From assembly GCF_002295065.1 (NCBI RefSeq), contig NZ_NSGG01000008.1, positions 186,001-250,000 on the forward strand: a stretch of 64,000 bases of DNA. The letters run 5' to 3'. Within the stretch, counting starts at the first letter, position 1. Each line of letters begins with the position of its first letter. This stretch comes from Mesorhizobium sp. WSM3859 (GTDB lineage: Bacteria > Pseudomonadota > Alphaproteobacteria > Rhizobiales > Rhizobiaceae). Below the pieces are notes generated by a model, which worked only from the letters and a program-made list of their open reading frames with translations, had not been told where the DNA came from and did not search any database. A program made the position numbers and the translations under genes. This document shows, piece after piece, positions 16,993 through 25,253 of this stretch.

Positions 16993-18468
16993 TTGCTCGT
17001 CTCGGAACAAGCCTCGGCGTCAGGCGAGGCGCAGACAAATCGCGCCAGCGGCTCTCGCGAGTCTGCAGCCGCCGTTCAGCAATGGGCGGGAGCGGTGCTG
17101 CCGGCTGTCGCGGTCATCGGGGTGGCCGGCCTCGTGCTTCGGGCGCTCGGCGCGCGTGGCGACCCCTGGCTGGATGAGATCTGGAGCCTGGTGCAGCTTG
17201 AGCCGCTCACCTCGATCGACCAGATATTCTGGCGCATAAATCACGACAACAACCATTTCCTCAATTCGATCTATCTCTACCTGGTCGGCGCCGATGCCTC
17301 GCCACTGCTTCAGCGCGGGCTGTCGATAGCGCTGGGGGTCGGCGCGATCGTCGCCGCGGGAGCGGCTGCTCGAGGTCGATGGGCAGCTGTCGCCACGAGC
17401 CTGCTGTTCGCCATCAGCTATCCGATGGTTCACTATGGCTCGGAAGCGAGAGGCTATGCCGGCCTGGTGTTGTTCACGCTTCTTGCCGTCATGTTCCTGG
17501 AGCGTCGGCTCGACGAAAGAGGTTCGGGCGTCGCGTTCGGGGCGATCGTCCTCCTTGGCTTTCTGTCCCATCTCATCATGGTGGAAACCGTGGCTGTCCT
17601 GGTTGCCTGGGCTGCCTGGATCGTCTGGCGGCGCACCGGCAGCCTCGGGCGGGTCAATGTGGAGCTCGGTCAGATCTTCGCGCCGGCCTTCCTGGCCGTG
17701 CTGCCGCTTGCCGCCTGCATGCTGATTGGCTCGCTGCTGTTCGGCTTCAGGATCGGTGGCGTCCTACCATTCTCGCTTCACGCCTTCGGACAGGGCTATG
17801 GCGGAATGATCCGCTACCTGTTTGGCGTGCCGGATTGGATCGGCGACTGGGTTTCCATCGCTGCCGCCTGCGGGCTCGTCTGCGTCTGCGCCGCCATATG
17901 GCGCGATCGGCGAGCCAGCCTCTATGTCATTGGGATCGTCGGGTTGCCCTTTATCATGGCGATGGCACGACCGCCCAATTCCGAATTCCCGCGCTACTTC
18001 CTCGTTCCCGCAACATTGATGCTGTTGTGGGCGGGCGAGCTGCTTGGGCGTGGTTTCGCCGCCGGAGGCAAGTACCGTCTGTTCGCGGCGGCCGCAATGG
18101 CGGCAATCCTCGCCGGCACGACGACGCTTCTGCTGCCATTCTACGAATATGGGCGGGGGTCCTACGGCGCGATGGTCGACAGGATGACGCGTGACGGCGC
18201 AGCCGACTACGCTGCCAACCAGGAGTTCCGGACCGTGATGACCGTCGATTATTTTGCCAAACGGCTCGGGCGTCAGGCCTCGGTTGTCGCCATGGACAAG
18301 ATATGTGACCGACATCCGTCCTGGCTGATCCTCGAGGGGTCCATCGACCGGCAGCCGCAATATGTAGACCTCGTGCCGGCCTGCAGGTCGGCCTATGAGC
18401 GTGTCGATGCCTCGACGAGCTGGGGTCTTTCAGGCCTGGCCTGGACGCTGTATCAGCGCCGGGATTGA
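16993..18468 (+). CDS. GT-C-type membrane glycosyltransferase-like protein
   Basis: A 491-residue polytopic protein with about ten membrane helices. Near the start of the first periplasmic loop it has DPWLDEIWS (Asp61-Glu62), the acidic motif expected of GT-C (PMT/ArnT-like) transferases, then HDNNHFLNSIYLYLVG. A periplasmic C-terminal segment (about 405-491) contains three Cys. GT-C enzymes transfer sugars from lipid carriers; the donor and acceptor here are unknown. The start is uncertain: TTG 16993 is used, with GTG 17095 just before helix 1 as an alternative. It is flanked by unrelated genes. Confidence 0.7.
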   Translation: MLVSEQASASGEAQTNRASGSRESAAAVQQWAGAVLPAVAVIGVAGLVLRALGARGDPWLDEIWSLVQLEPLTSIDQIFWRINHDNNHFLNSIYLYLVGADASPLLQRGLSIALGVGAIVAAGAAARGRWAAVATSLLFAISYPMVHYGSEARGYAGLVLFTLLAVMFLERRLDERGSGVAFGAIVLLGFLSHLIMVETVAVLVAWAAWIVWRRTGSLGRVNVELGQIFAPAFLAVLPLAACMLIGSLLFGFRIGGVLPFSLHAFGQGYGGMIRYLFGVPDWIGDWVSIAAACGLVCVCAAIWRDRRASLYVIGIVGLPFIMAMARPPNSEFPRYFLVPATLMLLWAGELLGRGFAAGGKYRLFAAAAMAAILAGTTTLLLPFYEYGRGSYGAMVDRMTRDGAADYAANQEFRTVMTVDYFAKRLGRQASVVAMDKICDRHPSWLILEGSIDRQPQYVDLVPACRSAYERVDASTSWGLSGLAWTLYQRRD

Positions 18469-18483
18469 GAGCGGGCCCAGCCA

Positions 18484-18519
18484 AACTCCGGACGTCGCAC
18501 GCGTTCCCGGAATTGCTCA
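18484..18519. repeat. RIME-like repeat, degraded copy C
   Basis: ACTCCGGACG...CGCACGCGTTCCCGGAATTGCTC aligns with the 4459-4510 repeat (shared TCCGGACG, CGCAC, GGAATTGCTC) but lacks the left arm. It lies between the convergent GT-C and DUF4864 genes, and its last bases form the DUF4864 stop codon. Confidence 0.55.
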
Positions 18520-18936
18520 GGTGCTGACCGAGGTCGAGGCGCGCAGGCTGCAGCCGGTGATCTTGAAACTGCCATCCGCCTGCTGCTGCAGCGTATAGAC
18601 CGCCTCGTAATCCTTGCCGTCGGGTCCGACGATCAGCACCTGCTGGACGATTGAACCAGGCCCCGTCTCCTCGACCCTGCCGAAGGAATAGGATTGGGGC
18701 TTTCGCACCGGCGCGTAGCCGTTCGTCACCATGTTCATGAAGGTGTCGACGGTCGGAAAGATCTGCTTCACGTTCGGCGCGGCGAAACTATAGGCGGTGG
18801 CGCCGTCATCGGCGATGAAGGCCTTCAACTGGCTATCGATGACCGTCTGCGCGGCCTTGATCTGCGCATCGCCGGCGAAGGCAAGCGAGGTCATCAACAT
18901 CGGAACAAGGGCTATTGCGAACAAAGCGCGGCGCAT
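18517..18936 (-). CDS. DUF4864 exported protein
   Basis: A 139-residue protein with a signal peptide (MRRALFAIALVPMLMTSLAF, cleavage probably after AFA near residue 21). The mature domain has IKAAQTVIDSQLKAFIADD, AYSFAAPNVKQIF and TFMNMVTNGYAPVRKPQSY, the DUF4864 pattern, an NTF2-like small fold. The ATG at 18936 has a GGGAGGC ribosome-binding site. Function is not established for the family. Periplasmic location is inferred. Confidence 0.85.
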   Translation of the reverse strand: MRRALFAIALVPMLMTSLAFAGDAQIKAAQTVIDSQLKAFIADDGATAYSFAAPNVKQIFPTVDTFMNMVTNGYAPVRKPQSYSFGRVEETGPGSIVQQVLIVGPDGKDYEAVYTLQQQADGSFKITGCSLRASTSVST

Positions 18937-19146
18937 GGGCTGCCTCCCGGGAATTCGCCTGGCGATCGACTCTAACATACGCGTCGCGGCATGGTGTGGT
19001 TTCACCGACCCGCGAAGATTTCGCCATTTCGGCGCCGGAGGCGGGGCCGGGTGCTCTTTGAGCCGCGCGGCGCGTGAAGCTTGAAAGCCGGGCGGCAGTC
19101 TGCCACAAGGGCCGCTTATTCATGATGCAGGCGGCAGGACCGGGCA

Positions 19147-19383
19147 ATGAAGGCATTTTTCGTGCAGATTAAATGCGATCTGGGCAAGGCCTATGAGGTC
19201 GCCAGCGCGCTTGCCGACGCCGAGATCGCCTCCGAAATCTACTCGACCGCCGGCAACTACGACCTGCTTGCCAAATTCTACGTCGACGACGAGGAGGATA
19301 TCGGCCACTTCGTCAATGAGCGGGTGCAGATCCTGCCCGGAATCAAGGACACCTTCACCATCGTCACCTTTCGGGCGTTCTGA
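19147..19383 (+). CDS. Stand-alone Lrp/AsnC ligand-binding (RAM) domain protein
   Basis: A 78-residue protein that is only the alpha-beta RAM domain of Lrp/AsnC regulators (MKAFFVQIKCDLGKAYEVAS, then AGNYDLLAKFYVDDEEDIG and PGIKDTFTIVTFRAF); there is no helix-turn-helix. Such stand-alone domains form oligomers and bind amino acids, possibly modulating enzymes or other Lrp proteins. It lies 168 bp upstream of the Anbu cluster on the same strand, which may or may not be meaningful. Confidence 0.85.
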   Translation: MKAFFVQIKCDLGKAYEVASALADAEIASEIYSTAGNYDLLAKFYVDDEEDIGHFVNERVQILPGIKDTFTIVTFRAF

Positions 19384-19551
19384 CCGGCCTGGCGATGCCC
19401 GGCCGGCAAGCAGGGGCTGACCCGACCTTGCCGCCTGTGCCTTAAATTTAGGCAATTTGCATAGAGTGGCCGTTACAGCTTCCTAAATCATCGATTGCCC
19501 TTGATTTTCTCCGGCTAGGCCAGTGAAATGGCCTTATAGGGGAGTACACGA

Positions 19552-20964
19552 TTGGCAGCGTTCGACGAAATGCTTCCGGAAGTTTCCGGATTGAGAAGAC
19601 CTTATGAGGCTTACGATCGCTGGCTGAAGGAGCAGGACCCGGCCAGGCTTACCGAGAAAATGCAGGACGCCGAGCGCGTCTTCCGCAAGACCGGCATCAC
19701 CTTTGCCGTCTATGGCGAGCAGGAAGCTTCCGAGCGGCTGATCCCTTTCGACATTGTGCCGCGCATCCTCTCCGGCCAGGAATGGCGCCGGCTGACGCAG
19801 GGCATCGAGCAGCGCGTGCAGGCGCTGAACGCCTTTCTCGACGACATCTATCACCGCCAGGAGATCCTGCGCGCCGGACGCGTGCCGAGGGAGCTTGTTG
19901 CGAAGAACGAGGCCTTCCTGCCCGAGATGATCGGGGTGAAGCCGCCGGCGGGCGTGTACACCCATATCATCGGCGTCGACATCGTCCGCATATCGGAGAA
20001 CGAGTTCTATGTGCTGGAGGATAATGCCCGCACGCCGTCCGGCGTCTCCTACATGCTGGAGAACCGCGAGACGATGATGCAGCTCTTTCCGGAGCTGTTC
20101 CAGAAGATCAAGGTGCGGCCGGTCGAGAACTATCCGCAGCTCCTGCGCCAATCGCTCGCCGCGGTCAGGCCGCAAAGCGCCAAGGGCGCGCCGACCATCG
20201 CGGTGCTGACGCCAGGCTCCTACAACTCAGCCTATTTCGAGCATGCCTTCCTCGCCGACCAGATGGGCGTGCAACTGGTCGAGGGGCAGGATCTGCGCGT
20301 CGTCGATGGCCATGTCGCAATGCGCACGACCGAAGGCTACAAGCAGATCGATGTGCTTTACCGGCGCGTCGACGACTCCTTCCTCGATCCGCTGACTTTC
20401 CGCCCGGACTCCGCGCTCGGCGTGCCGGGCATCATGGATGTCTACCGCGCCGGCAACATCACCATCGCCAATGCGCCGGGCACCGGCATCGCCGACGACA
20501 AGGCGATCTATTCCTACATGCCGGAGATCGTCGAGTTCTACACCGGCCGCAAGGCCATTCTCGGCAACATCCCGACCTGGCGCTGCTCGGAGCCGGACAG
20601 CCTCAAATATGTGCTCGAGCACATCAGCGAACTGGTGATCAAGGAAGTGCACGGCTCCGGCGGCTACGGCATGCTGGTCGGCCCGGCCGCGACCAAGAAG
20701 GAATGCCAGGAGTTCGCCAAGAAGCTGCAGGCGAAGCCCTCGAACTACATCGCCCAGCCGACGCTGGCGCTGTCGACCTGCCCGATCCTGACCGAAAAAG
20801 GCCTGTCGCCGCGCCATGTCGATCTGAGGCCTTATGTGCTGGTTTCCGACCGTATCCAGATCGTGCCGGGTGGTCTGACCCGAGTCGCGCTGAAACAGGG
20901 CTCGCTGGTGGTCAATTCCTCGCAAGGGGGCGGGACGAAGGACACCTGGGTCCTTGATGATTGA
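19552..20964 (+). CDS. Circularly permuted ATP-grasp family protein (Anbu cluster)
   Basis: A 470-residue member of the circularly permuted ATP-grasp type-2 family (older names DUF404/DUF407). Visible family blocks are LRRPYEAYDRWLKEQDPARL, DNARTPSGVSYMLENRETMM, VDVLYRRVDDSF-like VLYRRVDDSFLDPLTF, GTGIADDKAIYSYMPEI and VIKEVHGSGGYGMLVGP, which should bind ATP-Mg. Such proteins are predicted amide or peptide ligases; no product is known. TTG at 19552 is used because GGGGAG lies 7 bp upstream. The gene is followed by alpha-E, transglutaminase-like and Anbu protease genes. Confidence 0.9.
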   Translation: MAAFDEMLPEVSGLRRPYEAYDRWLKEQDPARLTEKMQDAERVFRKTGITFAVYGEQEASERLIPFDIVPRILSGQEWRRLTQGIEQRVQALNAFLDDIYHRQEILRAGRVPRELVAKNEAFLPEMIGVKPPAGVYTHIIGVDIVRISENEFYVLEDNARTPSGVSYMLENRETMMQLFPELFQKIKVRPVENYPQLLRQSLAAVRPQSAKGAPTIAVLTPGSYNSAYFEHAFLADQMGVQLVEGQDLRVVDGHVAMRTTEGYKQIDVLYRRVDDSFLDPLTFRPDSALGVPGIMDVYRAGNITIANAPGTGIADDKAIYSYMPEIVEFYTGRKAILGNIPTWRCSEPDSLKYVLEHISELVIKEVHGSGGYGMLVGPAATKKECQEFAKKLQAKPSNYIAQPTLALSTCPILTEKGLSPRHVDLRPYVLVSDRIQIVPGGLTRVALKQGSLVVNSSQGGGTKDTWVLDD

Positions 20965-20971
20965 GATGAGT

Positions 20972-21076
20972 GAGTAGGGAATAGTGAGTAGTGAGTAGTC
21001 AGTAGGGGACAGAGCAATGTCATATTCAATCGAAACTCGAATTTTCACTACTCACTACTGGCTATTCCCTACCCAC
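20972..21076. repeat. Inverted repeat built from two opposed heptamer arrays
   Basis: The left arm (20972-21006) is five tandem heptamers: GAGTAGG, GAATAGT, GAGTAGT, GAGTAGT, CAGTAGG. The right arm (about 21045-21076) contains the same kind of heptamers in reverse orientation. The arms are inverted copies (about 27 of 30 positions) around a 40-bp AT-richer loop. The unit CAGTAGG equals a rotation of the AGTAGGC repeat at 5378. It separates the ATP-grasp and alpha-E genes and could fold into a long hairpin in their mRNA. Confidence 0.85.
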
Positions 21077-21095
21077 TAGCCCGAAGGGCCTTCCC

Positions 21096-22037
21096 ATGCT
21101 TCTCGGCCGCACCGCAAACGGTCTCTACTGGATGAACCGCTATATCGAGCGGGCCGAAAATATGGCGCGCCTCGTCGATGCCGGCCTGCGCATGGCGCTG
21201 ACGCGCACGCAGAATGCGTCCGAGGAATGGAATTCGGTGCTGCTCAGCGCCGGCTCCGACATCGCCTTCAGCCAGAAGTATCAGGACTATACAGCCGCCA
21301 ACGTCTCCGACTTTCTGCTGCGCGACACCTCGAACCCGTCGAGCACGATGTCGTCGATCGAGACGGCTCGCAACAATGCCCGCATGGTGCGCACGGCGCT
21401 GACGCGCGAGACCTGGGAAAGCATCAACGAGGCCTGGATGTCGCTGAAGCGCATGCTGGCGAGGCCGATCGACGAGCGCGACTTGCCGACGGTGCTCGAT
21501 GCCATCAAGCGCGAGACGGCGCTGATCCGCGGTTCGTTCTACGGCACGATGCTGCGCAACGAGATTTTCGATTTTTCGCAGCTGGGCACCTATGTCGAGC
21601 GCGCCGACAATACGGCGCGCATCCTCGATGTGAAATATTATGTGCTCTTGCCTTCGCTGTCCTGGGTCGGCTCGACGCTGGACAACTACCAGTGGGAGTC
21701 CATCCTGCGCTCGGTGTCGGCGCATCGCTCCTATCGCTGGGTTTATGAGGCCGACTACAAGCCGACGAATATTGCGGACTATCTGATCCTCAATGTGCGC
21801 ATGCCGCGCTCGCTGACCTTCTGCTATCGCTTTCTCGGCGAGCACCTGAAATTCCTCGCCGACGACTATGGCGAGCGCCATGCCTGTCACGCCACCGCCG
21901 AGAAGATCCAGGCGTTGCTCAAGAGGGGCTCGATCAAGGATATATTCGATCACGGCCTGCACGAGTTCCTGGCCGAGTTCATTCGCGACAACACCCGGCT
22001 GGGCGACGAGATCGCCCAGGATTACCGGTTCAATTGA
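21096..22037 (+). CDS. Alpha-E domain protein (Anbu cluster)
   Basis: A 313-residue, all-helical alpha-E (DUF403) protein: MLLGRTANGLYWMNRYIERAENMAR at the start, then FDFSQLGTYVERADNTARILD and a C-terminal helical region around FLGEHLKFLADDYGERHACH. The internal duplication of the YxERA(E/D)NxAR motif (near residues 16-25 and 168-177) is typical. The family occurs next to permuted ATP-grasp genes in many bacteria and probably acts with the ligase, but its biochemistry is not established. The transglutaminase-like gene follows 21 bp downstream. Confidence 0.9.
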   Translation: MLLGRTANGLYWMNRYIERAENMARLVDAGLRMALTRTQNASEEWNSVLLSAGSDIAFSQKYQDYTAANVSDFLLRDTSNPSSTMSSIETARNNARMVRTALTRETWESINEAWMSLKRMLARPIDERDLPTVLDAIKRETALIRGSFYGTMLRNEIFDFSQLGTYVERADNTARILDVKYYVLLPSLSWVGSTLDNYQWESILRSVSAHRSYRWVYEADYKPTNIADYLILNVRMPRSLTFCYRFLGEHLKFLADDYGERHACHATAEKIQALLKRGSIKDIFDHGLHEFLAEFIRDNTRLGDEIAQDYRFN

Positions 22038-22058
22038 GCGGGGCTGAGGGCGGGCGTC

Positions 22059-22853
22059 ATGCGGCTCAAGATCACCCATCGCACCGAGTACCACTACGAT
22101 GCGCCGGTGCAATATCTGCTGCAGCGGCTGCGCCTGCTGCCCCTGAGCGGACGTACGCAGACCGTCGGCTCCTGGGCGATCAAGGTCGAAGGCGCGCGCG
22201 AGGAGGTGCGCTTTACCGATCATTTCGGCAACGACACGCGGCTGGTGAGCGCCGAGAGCGGCCAGAGCGCGATCACCGTTGAGGCGGCGGGAGAGGTGAC
22301 CACGCATGACACGGCGGGCGTGACGGGCCAGCATCAAGGCTTTGCGCCGCTCTGGCTGTTCGGCCAGCACACGCAGCTTACCGCCGCTGGCGAGGGCATA
22401 CGTGAGGTGGCGGGCGCGGTCGGGCAGGGCACCGAGATCGAGCGACTGCACCGGTTGATGGCCGCTATCGGCGAACGGGTCGCCTACAAGCCCGGCACGA
22501 CCAGCGTCGTGACGCCGGCGGAGGAGGCGCTCGCGCTGAAGTCCGGCGTCTGCCAGGATCACAGCCATATCTTCATCGCCGCGGCCGTCGCCCTTGGCTT
22601 TCCGGCTCGCTATGTCAGCGGTTATCTGATGATGGATGCCGCCGTCGAGCAGGCTGCAAGCCATGCTTGGGCCGAGGCCTATGTGGTAGGGCTCGGATGG
22701 GTTGCCTTCGATCCAGCGAACGGTATCTCTCCCGACGAACGCTATGTGCGGGTGGCGACGGGGCGCGACTATCGCGACGCCTCGCCGATGTCGGGGATAC
22801 TGCTGGGGCAGGCGCAAGAGAAGCTTGCCGTCACCGTCACGGTGGAGCAGTAA
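22059..22853 (+). CDS. Transglutaminase-like protease/amidase family protein (Anbu cluster)
   Basis: A 264-residue transglutaminase-like protein. The N-terminal domain (about 1-100) is the usual beta-sheet region beginning MRLKITHRTEYHYDAPVQYL. The papain-fold catalytic triad is Cys165 (SGVCQDHSH), His202 (ASHAWAEAYV) and Asp218 (AFDPANG). Family members are thought to be peptidases or amidases rather than crosslinking enzymes. No signal peptide is present, so it is cytoplasmic. The position between alpha-E and Anbu genes is conserved in such clusters. Confidence 0.92.
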   Translation: MRLKITHRTEYHYDAPVQYLLQRLRLLPLSGRTQTVGSWAIKVEGAREEVRFTDHFGNDTRLVSAESGQSAITVEAAGEVTTHDTAGVTGQHQGFAPLWLFGQHTQLTAAGEGIREVAGAVGQGTEIERLHRLMAAIGERVAYKPGTTSVVTPAEEALALKSGVCQDHSHIFIAAAVALGFPARYVSGYLMMDAAVEQAASHAWAEAYVVGLGWVAFDPANGISPDERYVRVATGRDYRDASPMSGILLGQAQEKLAVTVTVEQ

Positions 22854-22885
22854 TTTCCGACGGGATTCGCTGTTAAAGAAGAATC

Positions 22886-23617
22886 ATGACATATTGCGTC
22901 GGCCTCAAGATCGATCGCGGGCTCGTGTTCATGTCGGACACGCGCACCAATGCCGGCATGGATTCGATCTCGACCTTCAAGAAGATGCACATCTGGGAAG
23001 AGCCGGGCGAGCGCGTCATCGTGCTGATGTCTGCGGGCAACCTTGCCACCACGCAAGCCGTGGTCAGCCTGCTCGACGAACGCAACAAGACCGTTGGCGA
23101 CCGCCATCCGAAGCTGCTCGAGACGCCGTCCATGTACCAGACGGTGCGGCTGGTCGGCGACACGGTCAAGGAAGTCATCGAACATGCCTCGCCGAACGGC
23201 GACAAGGCGGATTCCTACTTCAATGCCTCCTTCATCCTGGGCGGCCAGATCAAGGGCAGCCCGCCCAGGCTGTTCATGATCTACCCGGAAGGCAATTTCA
23301 TCGAATCGACCGACGACACGCCTTTCTTCCAAATCGGCGAGACGAAATACGGCAAGCCGATCATCATCCGTGCCTATGACCGGACAATGGGCCTGGCCGA
23401 AACGGTGAAGCTGCTTCTGGTGTCGTTCGACTCGACGCTGAAATCTAACCTTTCGGTCGGGCTGCCGCTCGATCTGCTGTTCCTGGAGAAGGACAGCTTC
23501 AAGGTCGGGCTCAACAGGCGGATCGCCCAGGACGATCCCTATTACCGCACCATCTCCGACGGCTGGTCGAACGCCTTGAAGGCGGCCTTTGCCAGCCTGC
23601 CGGATTTCCCCGGTTAG
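22886..23617 (+). CDS. Anbu, HslV/proteasome-like protease
   Basis: A 243-residue Ntn-hydrolase of the Anbu (also called BPH) family, a bacterial relative of HslV and proteasome beta subunits. Removal of Met exposes Thr1 (sequence TYCVGLKIDRGLVF), and Asp17 (MSDTRTNAG) and Lys31/Lys32 (TFKKMHIW) occupy the usual active-site positions. The remainder matches the family's beta-alpha-alpha-beta fold, with a C-terminal extension ending SLPDFPG. Anbu assembles into large rings or helices; its partner ATPase and substrates are unknown. It is the last gene of the four-gene cluster. Confidence 0.92.
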   Translation: MTYCVGLKIDRGLVFMSDTRTNAGMDSISTFKKMHIWEEPGERVIVLMSAGNLATTQAVVSLLDERNKTVGDRHPKLLETPSMYQTVRLVGDTVKEVIEHASPNGDKADSYFNASFILGGQIKGSPPRLFMIYPEGNFIESTDDTPFFQIGETKYGKPIIIRAYDRTMGLAETVKLLLVSFDSTLKSNLSVGLPLDLLFLEKDSFKVGLNRRIAQDDPYYRTISDGWSNALKAAFASLPDFPG

Positions 23618-23716
23618 GGTCCGCGCTTCGCGGCCGGTTGGGCATCTGTATTTAACGCGATTAATCAATATCGAAGCTGGCTTACCGGCTGCATTGCGGC
23701 TGGGCTCGGAGGATAG

Positions 23717-25129
23717 ATGGACAACAAAACATTCCGCGACTGGTCGAGGCGGGCGGCCGACTGGGGCGTCGATTACCGCGCCGGCCTGCGCGATCATCCG
23801 GTTCGGCCGGCCATCGCGCCAGGCGAGATCTTCAGGAGCATCGAGGCTTCGCCACCCGAAATGCCCGAACCGATGGAGAAGATCTTCGCCGATTTCGAAG
23901 AAAAGATCGTGCCGGGCATGACGCATTGGCAGCACCCCCGCTTCTTCGCCTATTTCCCGGCCAATGCGGCGCCGGTCTCGGTCGTGGCGGAGTATCTGGT
24001 CTCGGCGATGGCAGCGCAATGCATGCTGTGGCAGACCTCGCCGGCGGCGACCGAGCTCGAGACGCGCATCGTCGACTGGATGCGCCAGGCGCTTGGCCTG
24101 CCCGAGGGCTTTTCCGGCGTCATCCAGGACTCGGCGTCGTCTGCGACGCTTGCGGCAGTGCTCACCATGCGCGAGCGGACGCTCGACTGGCAGGGCAACA
24201 AAAAGGGGCTCGCCGGACACGGCAAGCTGCGCGTCTATTCCTCCGACCAGGTCCATACCTCGATCGACCGCGCCATCTGGGTCTCGGGCATCGGCGAGGA
24301 GAACCTCGTCCGCATCCCGGCCTCAGGGCGTTTTCGCGCCATGGACACGGCCGCGCTTGAGGCCGCGATCGTCGCCGATCGCGAGGCCGGCCTGCTGCCC
24401 GCGGGCATCATCGCTTGTGTCGGCGGCACCAGCATTGGCGGCACTGACGACATCGCCGCGGTGGCCGCGGTCGCAAAGCGGCACGGGCTTTACCTGCATG
24501 TCGACGCCGCCTGGGCCGGATCGGCGATGATCTGCCCGGAATACCGGCATTTCTGGGCGGGCGTCGAAGGCGCGGACTCCATCGTCTTCAATCCGCACAA
24601 ATGGCTGGGCGCGCAGTTCGATTGCTCGATCCAGTTCGTGCGCCAGCCGGAAGACCTGGTGCGCACGCTGGCGATCAGGCCCGAATTCCTGAAGACACAT
24701 GGCCATGACGGCATCATCAACTATTCGGAATGGTCGGTCCCGCTCGGACGCCGCTTCCGCGCGCTGAAACTCTGGTTCCTGCTGCGTGCCCACGGCCTCG
24801 AAGGCCTGCGCACCATGATCCGCAATCACGTCGCCTGGAGCGAAGGGCTTGCCGCGCGGCTGGCCGGCGAAGCGGATTTCGAGCTCGTCAGCGAGCCGAT
24901 GCTGTCGCTGTTCTCGTTCCGGCACAAAGCGCCTTCGGGTACCGATCCGGACGAGCATAATTTGCGGCTGGTCGACGCCATCAACACCGATGGCCGCATT
25001 TACCTGACGCAAACGCGGGTCGACGGGCGCGTGGCGATCCGCTTTCAGGCGGGGCAGTTCGAGTCGACGGCGGCCGATGTCGACGTGGCGTTCGACGTTA
25101 TAACCGAGATTGCGCGGCGCTTATCCTGA
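23717..25129 (+). CDS. PLP-dependent group II (aromatic amino acid-type) decarboxylase
   Basis: A 470-residue fold-type I PLP enzyme of the aromatic-L-amino-acid decarboxylase family. The cofactor lysine is Lys295 (NPHKWLG). Asp263 (HVDAAWAGS) and His180 (SDQVHTSIDRA) bind the pyridine ring. The substrate loop FFAYFPANAAPVSVVAEYL and the N-terminal DWSRRAADWGVDYR match plant and bacterial tryptophan/tyrosine decarboxylases. The substrate cannot be fixed from sequence. It is about 100 bp downstream of the Anbu gene on the same strand, with no obvious terminator between. Confidence 0.9.
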   Translation: MDNKTFRDWSRRAADWGVDYRAGLRDHPVRPAIAPGEIFRSIEASPPEMPEPMEKIFADFEEKIVPGMTHWQHPRFFAYFPANAAPVSVVAEYLVSAMAAQCMLWQTSPAATELETRIVDWMRQALGLPEGFSGVIQDSASSATLAAVLTMRERTLDWQGNKKGLAGHGKLRVYSSDQVHTSIDRAIWVSGIGEENLVRIPASGRFRAMDTAALEAAIVADREAGLLPAGIIACVGGTSIGGTDDIAAVAAVAKRHGLYLHVDAAWAGSAMICPEYRHFWAGVEGADSIVFNPHKWLGAQFDCSIQFVRQPEDLVRTLAIRPEFLKTHGHDGIINYSEWSVPLGRRFRALKLWFLLRAHGLEGLRTMIRNHVAWSEGLAARLAGEADFELVSEPMLSLFSFRHKAPSGTDPDEHNLRLVDAINTDGRIYLTQTRVDGRVAIRFQAGQFESTAADVDVAFDVITEIARRLS

Positions 25130-25205
25130 GACGGCAGACGCATTCGCGCCGGTTTGCCTTTGCAATCAGCTGAGTTTCGTTAGCCGGCTTATACCTTTTC
25201 TTCGG

Positions 25206-25239
25206 TTTCGTTTTCCGATATAGACGGAAAAAACGAAAA
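25206..25239. promoter_or_regulatory. Imperfect palindrome before the DeoR-type regulator (candidate GlpR operator)
   Basis: TTTCGTTTTCCG (25206-25217) and CGGAAAAAACGAAAA (25225-25239) form an imperfect inverted repeat centred on GATATAGA, ending 14 bp before the glpR start. TTCG/CGAA half-sites also recur upstream of glpD (26058-26108). GlpR operators in other bacteria have TTCG...CGAA symmetry, so autoregulation is plausible. Confidence 0.5.
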
Positions 25240-25253
25240 TGGAGGAACGCCGG

